Shown here: one piece after another, positions 9,305 to 17,361 of the stretch
Layout: every line of letters begins with the position of its first letter
Position numbering within the stretch: the first letter of the stretch is position 1
From: an uncultured Eubacteriales bacterium
Lineage (GTDB): Bacteria; Bacillota; Clostridia; Lachnospirales; Lachnospiraceae
NCBI GenBank assembly: GCA_900314845.1
Contig: OMWV01000007.1
Coordinates: 1 to 34,341 of the forward strand
Reading direction: 5' to 3'
DNA length: 34,341 bases
Made by a program: the position numbers and the translations under genes
Notes under the pieces: generated by a model
What the model was told of the DNA's origin: nothing
The model's database searches: none
What the model saw: only the letters and a program-made list of their open reading frames with translations

Positions 9305-9364
9305 GATATCCTACCTCATTCACAAAACCGGCAAGGCCGGAATAATATACAACAAATCGAAATC

Positions 9365-9393
9365 ATTCTATCATATGCCCGAAATGAATTCAA
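9365..9393 (-). promoter_or_regulatory. Sigma-A promoter of trkA
   Basis: Minus strand: TTGAAT (9388-9393), 17 bases, TAGAAT (9365-9370). The leader to the TTG start is about 55 bases and includes a small GC hairpin at 9328-9340 (CCGGC, 3-base loop, GCCGG) followed by TTTT. Confidence 0.75.
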
Positions 9394-9396
9394 GAC

Positions 9397-9438
9397 AGCA
9401 AGAGGAGCAGGCAATAGACCTGCTCCTTCTGCTTTTTT
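9397..9438 (+). terminator. Terminator-like hairpin, U-tract on the plus strand
   Basis: AGCAAGAGGAGCAGG (9397-9411) pairs with CCTGCTCCTTCTGCT (9419-9433), about 13 of 15 positions, and TTTTTT follows at 9433-9438. The U-tract faces plus, yet both flanking genes are on the minus strand. It may end rubredoxin transcripts poorly, or stop an antisense transcript coming from trkA. Confidence 0.6.
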
Positions 9439-9471
9439 CGTTATTAACTTTCAGCCGGATCCTGTCTGAAA

Positions 9472-9627
9472 TTACTCAGGCTTGAACTCGCTCTTATCTG
9501 CTCCGCATAAAGGGCAGACCCAATCTTCAGGAAGATCTGCAAATTCTACACCGGGTGCGATGCCGCCATCAGCGTCGCCTACTGCAGGATCATAGATATA
9601 GCCGCACATTCCACATACATATTTCAT
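9472..9627 (-). CDS. Rubredoxin
   Basis: Small cytoplasmic electron carrier of 51 residues with one Fe(Cys)4 centre. The ligands are C5 and C8 ([12 protein letters not shown]) and C38 and C41 ([10 protein letters not shown]), the exact rubredoxin spacing. The [12 protein letters not shown] core is also canonical. The ATG at 9627 follows AAGGAGGA by a few bases. It is monocistronic, with its own probable promoter at 9663-9691. In anaerobes rubredoxin passes electrons to oxygen- or peroxide-detoxifying enzymes; no partner is encoded nearby. Confidence 0.96.
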   Translation of the reverse strand: MKYVCGMCGYIYDPAVGDADGGIAPGVEFADLPEDWVCPLCGADKSEFKPE

Positions 9628-9662
9628 AGCTGTCCTCCTTATGAAACTAAAAAACTGAAAAT

Positions 9663-9691
9663 ATTATAGCATTTAGTCAAGGAAACTACAA
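9663..9691 (-). promoter_or_regulatory. Probable promoter of the rubredoxin gene
   Basis: Minus strand: TTGTAG (9686-9691), 17 bases, TATAAT (9663-9668), about 35 bases before the start codon. A TTGACT inside the spacer is too close to the -10 to act as its -35. Confidence 0.65.
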
Positions 9692-9733
9692 GCTCTATTT
9701 TCCATGATCCTTGTGCTGAAAATGGTCTAACAG

Positions 9734-9762
9734 TTGCCAAATTTCCGGGTTTGTAATAGAAT
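9734..9762 (+). promoter_or_regulatory. Sigma-A promoter of the PBP gene
   Basis: TTGCCA (9734-9739), 17 bases, TAGAAT (9757-9762), about 50 bases before the ATG. It is divergent from the rubredoxin promoter, with about 40 bases between the two -35 boxes. Confidence 0.75.
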
Positions 9763-9814
9763 AGATGGATAATATTAACTGTATGATCATTTTCATTTTA
9801 CGGAGAGTTGATAT

Positions 9815-11851
9815 ATGGCTGATAAAAGGCACAGGAAAAAGAAGAAAAAGGGACTTGCCATCCCCATCATCGTATTCATCATACCGCTCATTCTGCTCAT
9901 CTGCGTCGGCGCCTTCGCCGCCAGCGGATATCTCCAGAAGGTCATGAAGTTCCGCGCGCAGGCGCAGACGCTGGTCAACGAGTCCAGCAAAGACACATTC
10001 GTGCCCTCCCAGACAGGCGGGATATACGACAGCAAGGGCAAGATCATATCAGACATCGCCTCAGACAAGATCGCGACCTACATCTCCTATGACAGCATCC
10101 CGGAAGAATTTACCAAGGCCATGGTGAGCACAGAGGACAGCAATTTCTACAAGCACCACGGTGTCGACTACGGAGCCATCCTGCGGGCGGCCATAGCCTA
10201 TGTTACAAAGAATGGAAAGATCACCCAGGGCGGCAGCACGATCACCATGCAGCTGGCCAAGAATATTTTCCTCAACAGCAGCCAGACCCTCGACCGGAAG
10301 ATAGAGGAGGCCTTTATTGCCCATGATCTGGAGAAGAAGTACTCCAAGGACGAGATCATGGAGTTCTATCTGAACAATATCTACTTCAACAACGGGCTCT
10401 ATGGGGTAAAGGCAGCCTGCAAGGGCTACTTCAGCTGTGATCTGGACGATCTGGACCTGTCTCAGATCGCATTTCTCTGCGCCATTCCCAACAGCCCGAC
10501 CTACTATGACCCGGTCACGAATATCAGCCACACCCTGGAGAGAAGAAATCTCATTCTCAAGAACATGCTTAAGAAGAAGTTTATCTCTCAGGATGAATAT
10601 ATGAAGGCAGCCACCGAGGATATCACGCTGAAGAGACATAACATGACCAGCGATTCCGCGGGCAAGCACAATTATGTTGATACATTTGCCTACCACTGCG
10701 CCGCCCTTGCCCTCATGGAGAAGGAGGGATTTGAGTTCAAATATGACTTCTCATCGGACACGGCGAGAAAGGAATACCAGAAGAAATACGACGAAGCCTA
10801 CCAGGCCTGCCAGACAAAGATATACTCCGGCAAATATAAGCTTTACACTTCCATAGATATGGATATCCAGAACAAGCTTCAGTATGAGATCGACATGGAA
10901 CTTGCCACATTTCTGGGTATGGATTCCCAGGGGGATTACAAGCTGCAGGGAGCCGGCGTATGCATAGACAACTCTACGGGCTTTGTGACCGCTGCCGTCG
11001 GCGGAAGGACGAACCCCAATTTTACGGGCTATACCTTCAACAGGGCTTATCAGAGCTACCGCCAGCCCGGAAGTTCCATAAAACCGCTCAACGTCTATAC
11101 CCCCATATTTGAGGAGGGGAAGTACACTCCCTCATCCTACATCAGGGACGAGGAGATAGAGGACGGGCCCAAGAACGCGACAAACCGTTATTATGGAAAT
11201 GTATCTATCCGCAGAGCGGTGGAGATGTCCCTGAACACAGTTGCCTGGAAGCTCTACGATGAGCTGGGGCCTGCGACAGGACTCTCCTACTTAAAGAAGA
11301 TGCATTTTTCACAGATCGTGGACGCCGACGATACGCTGGCTACATCCATCGGCGGCTTTACATATGGCGTTACCCCCGTGGAAATGACATCGGGCTTTGC
11401 CACCCTGGAGAATCATGGGATTTACCGCGAGCCCACCTGCATCACGAGGATCGTCGACTATCTGGGCAACACGGTCTATCAGGCGGATGAGGAAGAGACC
11501 AGGGTCTACCAGGCAGACGCGGCAGACACGATGACAGACGTGCTGAAGGGTGTTATCAACAATTATAACGGCACCGGATACGGACTCGCATTAAGAAATA
11601 TGCCGTCTGCCGGCAAGACCGGTACAACGGATGACTCCAAGGACGGCTGGTTCATAGGCTACACATCCTATTACACGACAGGCGTCTGGGTCGGCTGCGA
11701 TCAGCCCGAGGAAATCGAGGGTCTGCACGGAAGTACATATCCGGGCAAGATCTGGCACAATTTTATGAACGAGATCCACGAGGATCTGGACCGCAAGGAA
11801 CTGGATACAAACTCAGCCGGCACAGATTATGATGAGGACTATGAAGAATAG
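9815..11851 (+). CDS. Class A penicillin-binding protein (PBP1A-like)
   Basis: Bifunctional peptidoglycan synthase of 678 residues and the only clear plus-strand gene. A basic N-terminus (RHRKKKKK) is followed by one membrane anchor at about 14-38. The glycosyltransferase domain (about 65-260) has the catalytic glutamate E107 in STEDSNFYKHHG, plus QGGSTITMQLAKN (138-150). The transpeptidase domain has the SxxK serine S420 (PGSSIKP), SLN at 472-474 and KTGTT at 601-605. The acidic tail (DYDEDYEE) is ordinary. GGAGAG precedes the ATG, and a bidirectional hairpin follows the stop. It builds the wall outside the membrane. Confidence 0.95.
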   Translation: MADKRHRKKKKKGLAIPIIVFIIPLILLICVGAFAASGYLQKVMKFRAQAQTLVNESSKDTFVPSQTGGIYDSKGKIISDIASDKIATYISYDSIPEEFTKAMVSTEDSNFYKHHGVDYGAILRAAIAYVTKNGKITQGGSTITMQLAKNIFLNSSQTLDRKIEEAFIAHDLEKKYSKDEIMEFYLNNIYFNNGLYGVKAACKGYFSCDLDDLDLSQIAFLCAIPNSPTYYDPVTNISHTLERRNLILKNMLKKKFISQDEYMKAATEDITLKRHNMTSDSAGKHNYVDTFAYHCAALALMEKEGFEFKYDFSSDTARKEYQKKYDEAYQACQTKIYSGKYKLYTSIDMDIQNKLQYEIDMELATFLGMDSQGDYKLQGAGVCIDNSTGFVTAAVGGRTNPNFTGYTFNRAYQSYRQPGSSIKPLNVYTPIFEEGKYTPSSYIRDEEIEDGPKNATNRYYGNVSIRRAVEMSLNTVAWKLYDELGPATGLSYLKKMHFSQIVDADDTLATSIGGFTYGVTPVEMTSGFATLENHGIYREPTCITRIVDYLGNTVYQADEEETRVYQADAADTMTDVLKGVINNYNGTGYGLALRNMPSAGKTGTTDDSKDGWFIGYTSYYTTGVWVGCDQPEEIEGLHGSTYPGKIWHNFMNEIHEDLDRKELDTNSAGTDYDEDYEE

Positions 11852-11868
11852 ATAACTACCGACCACCT

Positions 11869-11937
11869 AAAAAAGCGGCCGGCAGCCTCTTCTTTCTCCA
11901 TTTTCGGAGGAATATGAGACTGTCAGCCGCTTTTTTT
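11869..11937. terminator. Bidirectional terminator between convergent genes
   Basis: AAAAAAGCGGC (11869-11879) and GCCGCTTTTTTT (11926-11937) form a stem with A on one side and T on the other, so it can stop both the plus-strand PBP gene and the minus-strand gene ending at 11936. The minus-strand stop codon lies inside it. Confidence 0.85.
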
Positions 11938-13030
11938 ACAGGTCGAGCTTCAGATCGTTTTCCTTTATCCAGCCGATCTTTCTAAAGAAGAGACCAAAGA
12001 GCCAGCTTAAGATGCCGGGAAGGATAAAACAGATCAGGATCATCCCTGCCCAGTCCATGCCTGTGATGGCGGCCTTGCTCCCCGCCGCGATATCGCTGAT
12101 CCAGCCGGTATAGACTCCGATCTGCCCGACGAGGCCGCATGTTCCCATACCTGAGGCAATAGGAGTCCCGTTCATCTGCAGATGGAAAAGGCAGGTGGCC
12201 AGGGGACCGGTTATAGCTGAGGCCAGAGTGGGAGGCAGCCAGATGCGGGGGTTGCGGACAATATTGCCCATCTGCAGCATGGATGTACCCAGGCCCTGAG
12301 CCACAAGGCCGCCCCACTTATTCTCGCGGAAGGAAAGGATGGCAAATCCGACCATCTGGGCGCAGCAGCCGGCTACGGCTGCACCTCCGGCCAATCCTGT
12401 CAGGCTGAGAGCCGCGCAGATGGCGGCACTGCTGATCGGCAGGGTCAAAGCTATGCCGACAATGACCGAGACGATGATCCCCATCCAGAAGGGCTGCAGG
12501 TCTGTGGCCCACATGATGGCCTTTCCCACAGAACTGGCTGCCTTGCCCAGAGGCGGAGCCCACCAGTAGCTGAGCCCGGTTCCGGCCAGGATCGTCACAA
12601 GGGGAGTGACCAGGATATCGATCTTCGTCTCCTTCGATACCGCTTTGCCGATCTCTGATGTGACGATGGCTACAAAAAGAACGGCAAGAGGGCCGCCTGC
12701 CCCGCCCAGGGTATTGGACGCGAATCCTACCGTGATCAGGGAGAAGAGGACAAGGGGCGGACAATTCAAGGCCCGGCCGATGGCCACGGCCATAGCCGGA
12801 CCGCTCATGGCCATGGCCAGACCGCCCACGGAATATGTCTTCTCGCCGATCACAACAGCGGCATTTGTCAGGACTGTGATACCCAGCTGGGAGGCAAATG
12901 TATCTATGATCGTCCCGATCAGGAGGGAGCAGAAAAGGCCCTGTGCCATGGCGCCCAAAGCGTCGATCCCGTACCGTTTTAATGAAATCTCTATATCCTT
13001 CCTCTTTAGAAAAGCTTTTACCTTATCCAT
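11936..13030 (-). CDS. PTS_EIIC_2-like membrane protein
   Basis: Polytopic membrane protein of about 364 residues, resembling the PF13303 'PTS system EIIC' family. It has many Gly/Ala-rich hydrophobic segments and conserved-looking stretches such as YGIDALGAMAQGLF, GFASNTLGGAGGP and GTSMLQMGNIVRNPR. No EIIA or EIIB domain is attached and none lies nearby, so phosphotransfer is not shown. I use ATG 13030 behind AGGAGAGA rather than an in-frame start at 13048. It overlaps the M20 amidohydrolase gene by 8 bases, so the two are probably translated together. The substrate may be a product or precursor of that enzyme; this is inference. Confidence 0.75.
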   Translation of the reverse strand: MDKVKAFLKRKDIEISLKRYGIDALGAMAQGLFCSLLIGTIIDTFASQLGITVLTNAAVVIGEKTYSVGGLAMAMSGPAMAVAIGRALNCPPLVLFSLITVGFASNTLGGAGGPLAVLFVAIVTSEIGKAVSKETKIDILVTPLVTILAGTGLSYWWAPPLGKAASSVGKAIMWATDLQPFWMGIIVSVIVGIALTLPISSAAICAALSLTGLAGGAAVAGCCAQMVGFAILSFRENKWGGLVAQGLGTSMLQMGNIVRNPRIWLPPTLASAITGPLATCLFHLQMNGTPIASGMGTCGLVGQIGVYTGWISDIAAGSKAAITGMDWAGMILICFILPGILSWLFGLFFRKIGWIKENDLKLDL

Positions 13031-14201
13031 GTTCTCTCCTACCCTCATCCTTTCTCAGTGAACTGCCTGCAGCTTCCTCCAGGATACCCATGAACAGATC
13101 CGCTGCCGCTTCAAGATTCGCGTCGTTAAAATCGTAGGCCGCCGTGTGCAGAGCCGGATAATCTTCCCCGTTTCCCAGGTAAAAGATAGCGCCGGGGCAT
13201 TCCCCGGTGTAATATCCGAAGTCTTCCGAGGCTCTCCACATTTCCTTCATGTGGATAACCGGCCGCCCCTGCCTTTTTGCTGCCCGGCAGACAAGCTGCA
13301 GGCAGGCATCGTCATTCCTTGTCTGGGGAAATACATCAGAAGCTTCCATGCTGACTTTTAGCCCTTCCCGGGCGGACAGATCTTCCGCCTTCCTGCAGAC
13401 TGCCTCTTTCATCCGGCTCATTTCCTCTTCCCTGGCCGCGCGCAGGGTCAGCATCAGGCTCCCCTCCCCCGGAGAGATCCCGAAATCGCCTTCCCCGCAC
13501 CTCATGCCTGTAACCGTACACAAGACCATATCCCTGTGCGGCTGCGCCGCCAGCTGACCGGCATACATGACAAGCTGCGCGATGACCTGTGCCGGATTCC
13601 TTCCCTGCTCAGGATAGCTTGCGTGGCTTTCCTTCCCCTGAAAATGCAGGGTCAGCCCCATGGAAGCAGGCTGGCTGAGACCATCTCTTACGACAAGGCT
13701 TCCCTGGGGATATCCGCCCATATTGTGAAAGGCGTAGACCTGGTCTATTCTCTCCTCGTCTATCAGTCCTGAGCAGATCCTGCCTCCCTGACCGGTCTCC
13801 TCGCCGGGCTGGAATATGAGATAAACCTTCCCTGCGCCGGACATCCGCAGCCGATCAAGCTGAAGGGCAAAGCCGCAAAGGGCTGCGCTGTGGCCATCGT
13901 GCCCGCACTTGTGGGAAACCCCGCGGTTTCTGGACGCGTAGGGCAGCCCGCCCATGCTCTCGGCGCTCTCCTCTATAGGAAGGGCGTCCATATCGGCGCG
14001 AAAGGCGATCCTCAAACCGCGGTGCCCGAAATCTTTCACGGCATAAAACCAGGATCCCCTGTCCTGTACGACGAGATCCGTATGTGTCTGAATAAAATTC
14101 TCTAATCTCTCCTTGGTATGCGTTTCCCGCATGGAAAGCTCCGGATCCATATGAAGCTGGTGCCGGAGCCCTGTGATCAGCTCCCTGTCCTTGTCATCCA
14201 T
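13023..14201 (-). CDS. M20 family metal-dependent amidohydrolase
   Basis: Cytoplasmic hydrolase of 392 residues from the amidohydrolase branch that includes hippurate hydrolase and N-acyl-amino-acid deacylases. Metal-site motifs are visible: AFRADMDALPIEE (near 70), SHKCGHDGHSAAL (near 96) and FQPGEETGQGG (near 130). The late HMKEMWRASEDFGYY matches the SEDF region. It releases an acid from an amide; the natural substrate is unknown. The ATG at 14201 has only a distant GAGGAAA, so the start is less certain. A promoter with a dyad in its spacer lies at 14247-14276. The next gene overlaps its stop. Confidence 0.88.
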   Translation of the reverse strand: MDDKDRELITGLRHQLHMDPELSMRETHTKERLENFIQTHTDLVVQDRGSWFYAVKDFGHRGLRIAFRADMDALPIEESAESMGGLPYASRNRGVSHKCGHDGHSAALCGFALQLDRLRMSGAGKVYLIFQPGEETGQGGRICSGLIDEERIDQVYAFHNMGGYPQGSLVVRDGLSQPASMGLTLHFQGKESHASYPEQGRNPAQVIAQLVMYAGQLAAQPHRDMVLCTVTGMRCGEGDFGISPGEGSLMLTLRAAREEEMSRMKEAVCRKAEDLSAREGLKVSMEASDVFPQTRNDDACLQLVCRAAKRQGRPVIHMKEMWRASEDFGYYTGECPGAIFYLGNGEDYPALHTAAYDFNDANLEAAADLFMGILEEAAGSSLRKDEGRREHG

Positions 14202-14246
14202 AAATGTCTGATATTTTCCTCATTTCTTTTAAGCTGTACAGACCTT

Positions 14247-14276
14247 ATTTTATGACAGGCAGGGCTGCCGCGTCAA
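14247..14276 (-). promoter_or_regulatory. Promoter of the M20-EIIC operon with a spacer dyad
   Basis: Minus strand: TTGACG (14271-14276), 18 bases, TAAAAT (14247-14252). The spacer holds a perfect inverted repeat, GGCAGGGCTGCC, which could be a repressor operator. Confidence 0.6.
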
Positions 14277-14334
14277 TATTTTTTATAGTTTGCCCGAGGA
14301 GAACAGTACCAAAATCGGAGAAATTTCCTATTCT

Positions 14335-14367
14335 AAAAAAGCACCACAGCCCAGGGGGCTGCAGTGC
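14335..14367 (-). terminator. Terminator of the asr operon
   Basis: Minus strand: GCACTGCAGCCC (14356-14367) pairs along 12 positions, two of them G-U, with GGGCTGTGGTGC (14341-14352). The loop is 3 bases and TTTTTT follows. It lies about 15 bases past the asrC stop. Confidence 0.9.
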
Positions 14368-14381
14368 CGTAACCATTGTCA

Positions 14382-15398
14382 TTATTTGATATCATTTGTC
14401 CTGTCGTAGTGATGGCCGCCCCAGTTGATGCTGGTTGCGACTTCCGCCTTCTCGGGAAGATGAACATCCTTCATGATCCACTTGAAAAGCTCCTGGAAAC
14501 CGGTCCGGTCTACCATGTAGCCGATGTGTTCCTTATGCTCTACTGCATTGGGATCGATGTACTCCTCTATGTAGGCATATACATTCTTCACCATCTTGAG
14601 AACAGATTCCTCGTCTGCCCAGCGGACAAAATCTTCTGCCAGGCGGGGGTTCTTCTTGCCTGTCCTGCCCATGAGAACGATCCGGAAATAGTGTTCCTTC
14701 GACCTTGTCCAGGCCCTGGTCGGGCAGTAGTGGACGCAGACGCCGCAGCCAACGCAGCGGGTCTCATCGCGGACTACCTTGAAATTGACAAGCTTGAGGG
14801 CACTGACGCTTCTGCGGGCACAGTAGTCTACACACTGGCCGCAGGATATACAGCGCTGGGGGTCATACTGGGGCTCCGTCATGCCGATGATGCCGAAATC
14901 TGCCATGCGGACCTTGGCGCAGTCATTGGAACAGCCGGTAAAGGCGATCTTCACATGCCGGTCAGAGGGGAAGATATTCTTCTCCATCTTTCTGGCCAGA
15001 TCTGTTGTGTCGTAGCAGCCGAAGGGGCAGAGTCTGGCTCCCGGGCAGGCCTCGACATTACGGGTTCCGGACGAAGGATAGCCGGCACCCTTCTCTTCCT
15101 GGTTGATATCCAGGGCGTCAATGATAGACTGGACTTCCTGATTTACCTTGTCAATGTCTTCCATAGGGATGCCGGGGATCTCAATACCCTGGCGGTTTGT
15201 GATATCTATCACGCCTTTTCCGTACTTCTGCGCGATCTCAACTACCTTGCCAAGAGAAGCCGCGTCGATGACGCCGCCCGGGATACGGATACGGGAAGCC
15301 GTCTCGCCGCGCACCTTGGAATAGCGGAAGGCGTTCTTCTTTATCTTGTTGATATTGATGTCCTGATTCCTGACGTTCGTATTTAATTCAAATTCCAT
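14382..15398 (-). CDS. asrC: Anaerobic sulfite reductase subunit C (siroheme subunit)
   Basis: Catalytic subunit reducing sulfite to sulfide, 338 residues. Siroheme-[4Fe-4S] ligands follow the sulfite reductase spacing: C118-x5-C124 (ACPGARLCPFG) and C156-x3-C160 (TGCSNDCAK). An inserted 2[4Fe-4S] ferredoxin module has C183/186/189/193 and C215/218/221/225. The N-terminus (RIRIPGGVIDAASL) matches the nitrite/sulfite reductase ferredoxin-like half-domain. AsrA and AsrB lie directly upstream and pass electrons from NADH. It acts in the cytoplasm, usually when sulfite is available without oxygen. Confidence 0.96.
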   Translation of the reverse strand: MEFELNTNVRNQDININKIKKNAFRYSKVRGETASRIRIPGGVIDAASLGKVVEIAQKYGKGVIDITNRQGIEIPGIPMEDIDKVNQEVQSIIDALDINQEEKGAGYPSSGTRNVEACPGARLCPFGCYDTTDLARKMEKNIFPSDRHVKIAFTGCSNDCAKVRMADFGIIGMTEPQYDPQRCISCGQCVDYCARRSVSALKLVNFKVVRDETRCVGCGVCVHYCPTRAWTRSKEHYFRIVLMGRTGKKNPRLAEDFVRWADEESVLKMVKNVYAYIEEYIDPNAVEHKEHIGYMVDRTGFQELFKWIMKDVHLPEKAEVATSINWGGHHYDRTNDIK

Positions 15399-15414
15399 CT
15401 CATTTCCTCCCGGA

Positions 15415-16209
15415 TCAATCCATCAGCAATCTGCCTTCGGTATAGTTGAAAACAGGCCCGTCCAGGCAGATGTATGTATCGTTGACACGGCAGTGGCCGC
15501 ACTTTCCGAGGCCGCAGCACATCTTTCTCTCATAGGAGACCGTGATATTCTCATCCTTAAAGCCCTTCTTCTGAAGCTCGATGATCGTAAACTTCATCAT
15601 GGGGGGAGGACCTACGACGACAGCCTTGGCAGCAGCGGGATCCTTAAGAGGAAGGTCTGCGATAAATTTTGTGACAAGGCCGACCCTGCCCGTGTAGCCT
15701 TCGGGACCGCTGTCGACTGTCTGGATCAGATTAAGCAGCCCGTCCCAGCGCGCCAGGTCATCCCTGAAAAGGAGATCATCCGGTGAACGGAAGCCTACGA
15801 TCACGTACTTGTCGGAGGCATTGGGCATCTGGGAGAGGGCATTTATCACGCCTCTGACCGGGGATACGCCCGTTCCGCCGGCAACAACAACTGTCTCGCC
15901 CTCGCGGTAAAGGTCTACATCAAAACCATTCCCGTAGGGTCCGCGCATGAGCAGGCTCTGTCCCTTATAGTGCTCAAAGACTTCATTTGTAACACGGCCG
16001 ACGCGGCGGATGGTGAGGTCAACAAAGTCTTCACCGATACCGGACACAGAGATGGGAGCCTCGCCGAACTTGGGAACGGAAACCTCAAAGAACTGACCCG
16101 GCTTTACATCTCCGGTAAAATGCATGCGGAATGTGTATTCCTTTCCCGTATGCTTTATCACATCTAATATCTCTGATGAAAAAGGAAGATAGGGATTCTC
16201 AGCCATCAT
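15415..16209 (-). CDS. asrB: Anaerobic sulfite reductase subunit B (FAD/NAD-binding)
   Basis: Flavoprotein subunit of 264 residues, built like dihydroorotate dehydrogenase electron-transfer subunits. An FAD-binding beta-barrel (about 10-100, with RGPYGNGF) precedes an NAD-binding domain (VVVAGGTGVSPVRG, 107-120, and GPPPMM, 200-205). The C-terminal iron-sulfur motif has C231/C232, C237, C240 and C248 (CCGLGKCGHC). It accepts electrons from NADH and hands them to AsrA and AsrC. It is two bases from the asrA stop and 16 from the asrC start, so the three genes form one operon. Confidence 0.95.
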   Translation of the reverse strand: MMAENPYLPFSSEILDVIKHTGKEYTFRMHFTGDVKPGQFFEVSVPKFGEAPISVSGIGEDFVDLTIRRVGRVTNEVFEHYKGQSLLMRGPYGNGFDVDLYREGETVVVAGGTGVSPVRGVINALSQMPNASDKYVIVGFRSPDDLLFRDDLARWDGLLNLIQTVDSGPEGYTGRVGLVTKFIADLPLKDPAAAKAVVVGPPPMMKFTIIELQKKGFKDENITVSYERKMCCGLGKCGHCRVNDTYICLDGPVFNYTEGRLLMD

Positions 16210-16211
16210 GG

Positions 16212-17249
16212 TTACTCCGCCTCCTTTTCAGCGCTCAGGATCTGGCCTGCCGCGGTATTGACCTTGTTAATAATGTTGGAAAAAGAAATATACTCCGGAC
16301 AGATATCATCGCAGCGGCCGCAGCCTACGCACATATCGTATCCGAACCTTTTTCTGAAATCATAGATTTTGTGGAGAGCCTTAAAACGCATCCTCTCTCC
16401 GTGCTTTCTGCGGTACTGACCGCCGCCGGCAACGGTAGAGTATCCGTCTACCATGCAGGAAGCGCCAACCCTTCTTCTCTCGCCCACTTTCCCGTTATCT
16501 GTATAGTAGATATCCTGCATCGTGAAGCAGGTACAGGTCGGACAGGCGAAATTACAGCGGCCGCAGGCGATGCAGCGGCTGTCATACTCATCCCAGAGAG
16601 AATTTTTTATAATCTCTGCAAGAGGGATCGTCTCCGGAACGGTAACCTTCACATCATTCTCACTGACGTGAGCAGGTACGACATCCTTCTGGCTGACGGC
16701 ATTCGCCGCGAAAAGCTCCTGAAGCCCATCGTCCTTTACATCACTCTGGTATCCTTCCCCTGCTCTCTCAATAGAAAAGAGATAGCCGTCCTGAGTGACG
16801 TTCGATCCCATGGATGCACAGAAGCAGTTGGGATAGGAATGGTCACAGCCGATGAGGGCAAAGTGAACCAGGTCGCGGCGGCGCTGATAAAAAGGATCCT
16901 TGGCGCTGCCATTGGCCAGATACATCTGATCCATGCGCTTCGCCGCATGGATGTCACAGGAACGCAGGAAAATGATGACCGGCTTAGGATCCAGATCTGC
17001 CTCCCTTACCTGATTCTCTGTGAAATAAAAGAGAGTTTCAGAAAGTGGTGTGAGAAATTCCTTGAAAGCGTAATCAGACTTCGCGTCCAGCTCGATCTGG
17101 GATGCCTCTGTCACAAAATCGTACCGTACGACATCGGTATCCAGAAAACGGCCCTCTCCTTTTTTCAGGACCGGGGCGTAAAGTCTGTACTTCTTAGACA
17201 GCTCCCTTATCGTGCTGTCAAATCCTTCAGCATTCAATAAATAGCCCAT
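16212..17249 (-). CDS. asrA: Anaerobic sulfite reductase subunit A (ferredoxin-like)
   Basis: Iron-sulfur subunit of 345 residues. Two [4Fe-4S] sites are clear: C226/229/232/236 (CIACGRCNFACP) and C307/310/313/317 (CVGCGRCDDICP). The region before them matches the AsrA/HydB-like 4Fe-4S dicluster family (IIFLRSCDIHAAKRMD). I choose ATG 17249 because AGGAGG lies six bases ahead; the frame stays open to 17282. It is first in the asrABC operon and its upstream region carries a Crp/Fnr-style site at 17329-17344. Confidence 0.95.
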   Translation of the reverse strand: MGYLLNAEGFDSTIRELSKKYRLYAPVLKKGEGRFLDTDVVRYDFVTEASQIELDAKSDYAFKEFLTPLSETLFYFTENQVREADLDPKPVIIFLRSCDIHAAKRMDQMYLANGSAKDPFYQRRRDLVHFALIGCDHSYPNCFCASMGSNVTQDGYLFSIERAGEGYQSDVKDDGLQELFAANAVSQKDVVPAHVSENDVKVTVPETIPLAEIIKNSLWDEYDSRCIACGRCNFACPTCTCFTMQDIYYTDNGKVGERRRVGASCMVDGYSTVAGGGQYRRKHGERMRFKALHKIYDFRKRFGYDMCVGCGRCDDICPEYISFSNIINKVNTAAGQILSAEKEAE

Positions 17250-17301
17250 GTGCAACCTCCTGTAATGTGAGCTGAAAAGCACAGAATATACCTATAGTAG
17301 A

Positions 17302-17344
17302 ATTATAGCATCAAATCAGAAATAGAACTGTTGTTTTTGCAACA
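17302..17344 (-). promoter_or_regulatory. asr promoter with Crp/Fnr-style dyad
   Basis: Minus strand: TATAAT at 17302-17307. Seventeen bases upstream there is no usable -35 box (CAGTTC), but a perfect 5-6-5 inverted repeat, TGTTGTTTTTGCAACA, lies at 17329-17344. If transcription starts seven bases after the -10, the repeat centres on -41.5. That is the standard place for a class II activator of the Crp/Fnr family. Confidence 0.65.
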
Positions 17345-17361
17345 TGAAAAAAATTTTTCTG

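Noticed and set aside
9328-9340. Small GC hairpin in the trkA leader as a riboswitch or attenuator
   Set aside because: A 5-base stem with TTTT is too weak, and nothing resembles a c-di-AMP riboswitch.
14376-17240. Long plus-strand open frames opposite asrC and asrA
   Set aside because: They mirror the codon bias of the asr genes and have no recognisable domains; the minus frames carry clear cysteine motifs.
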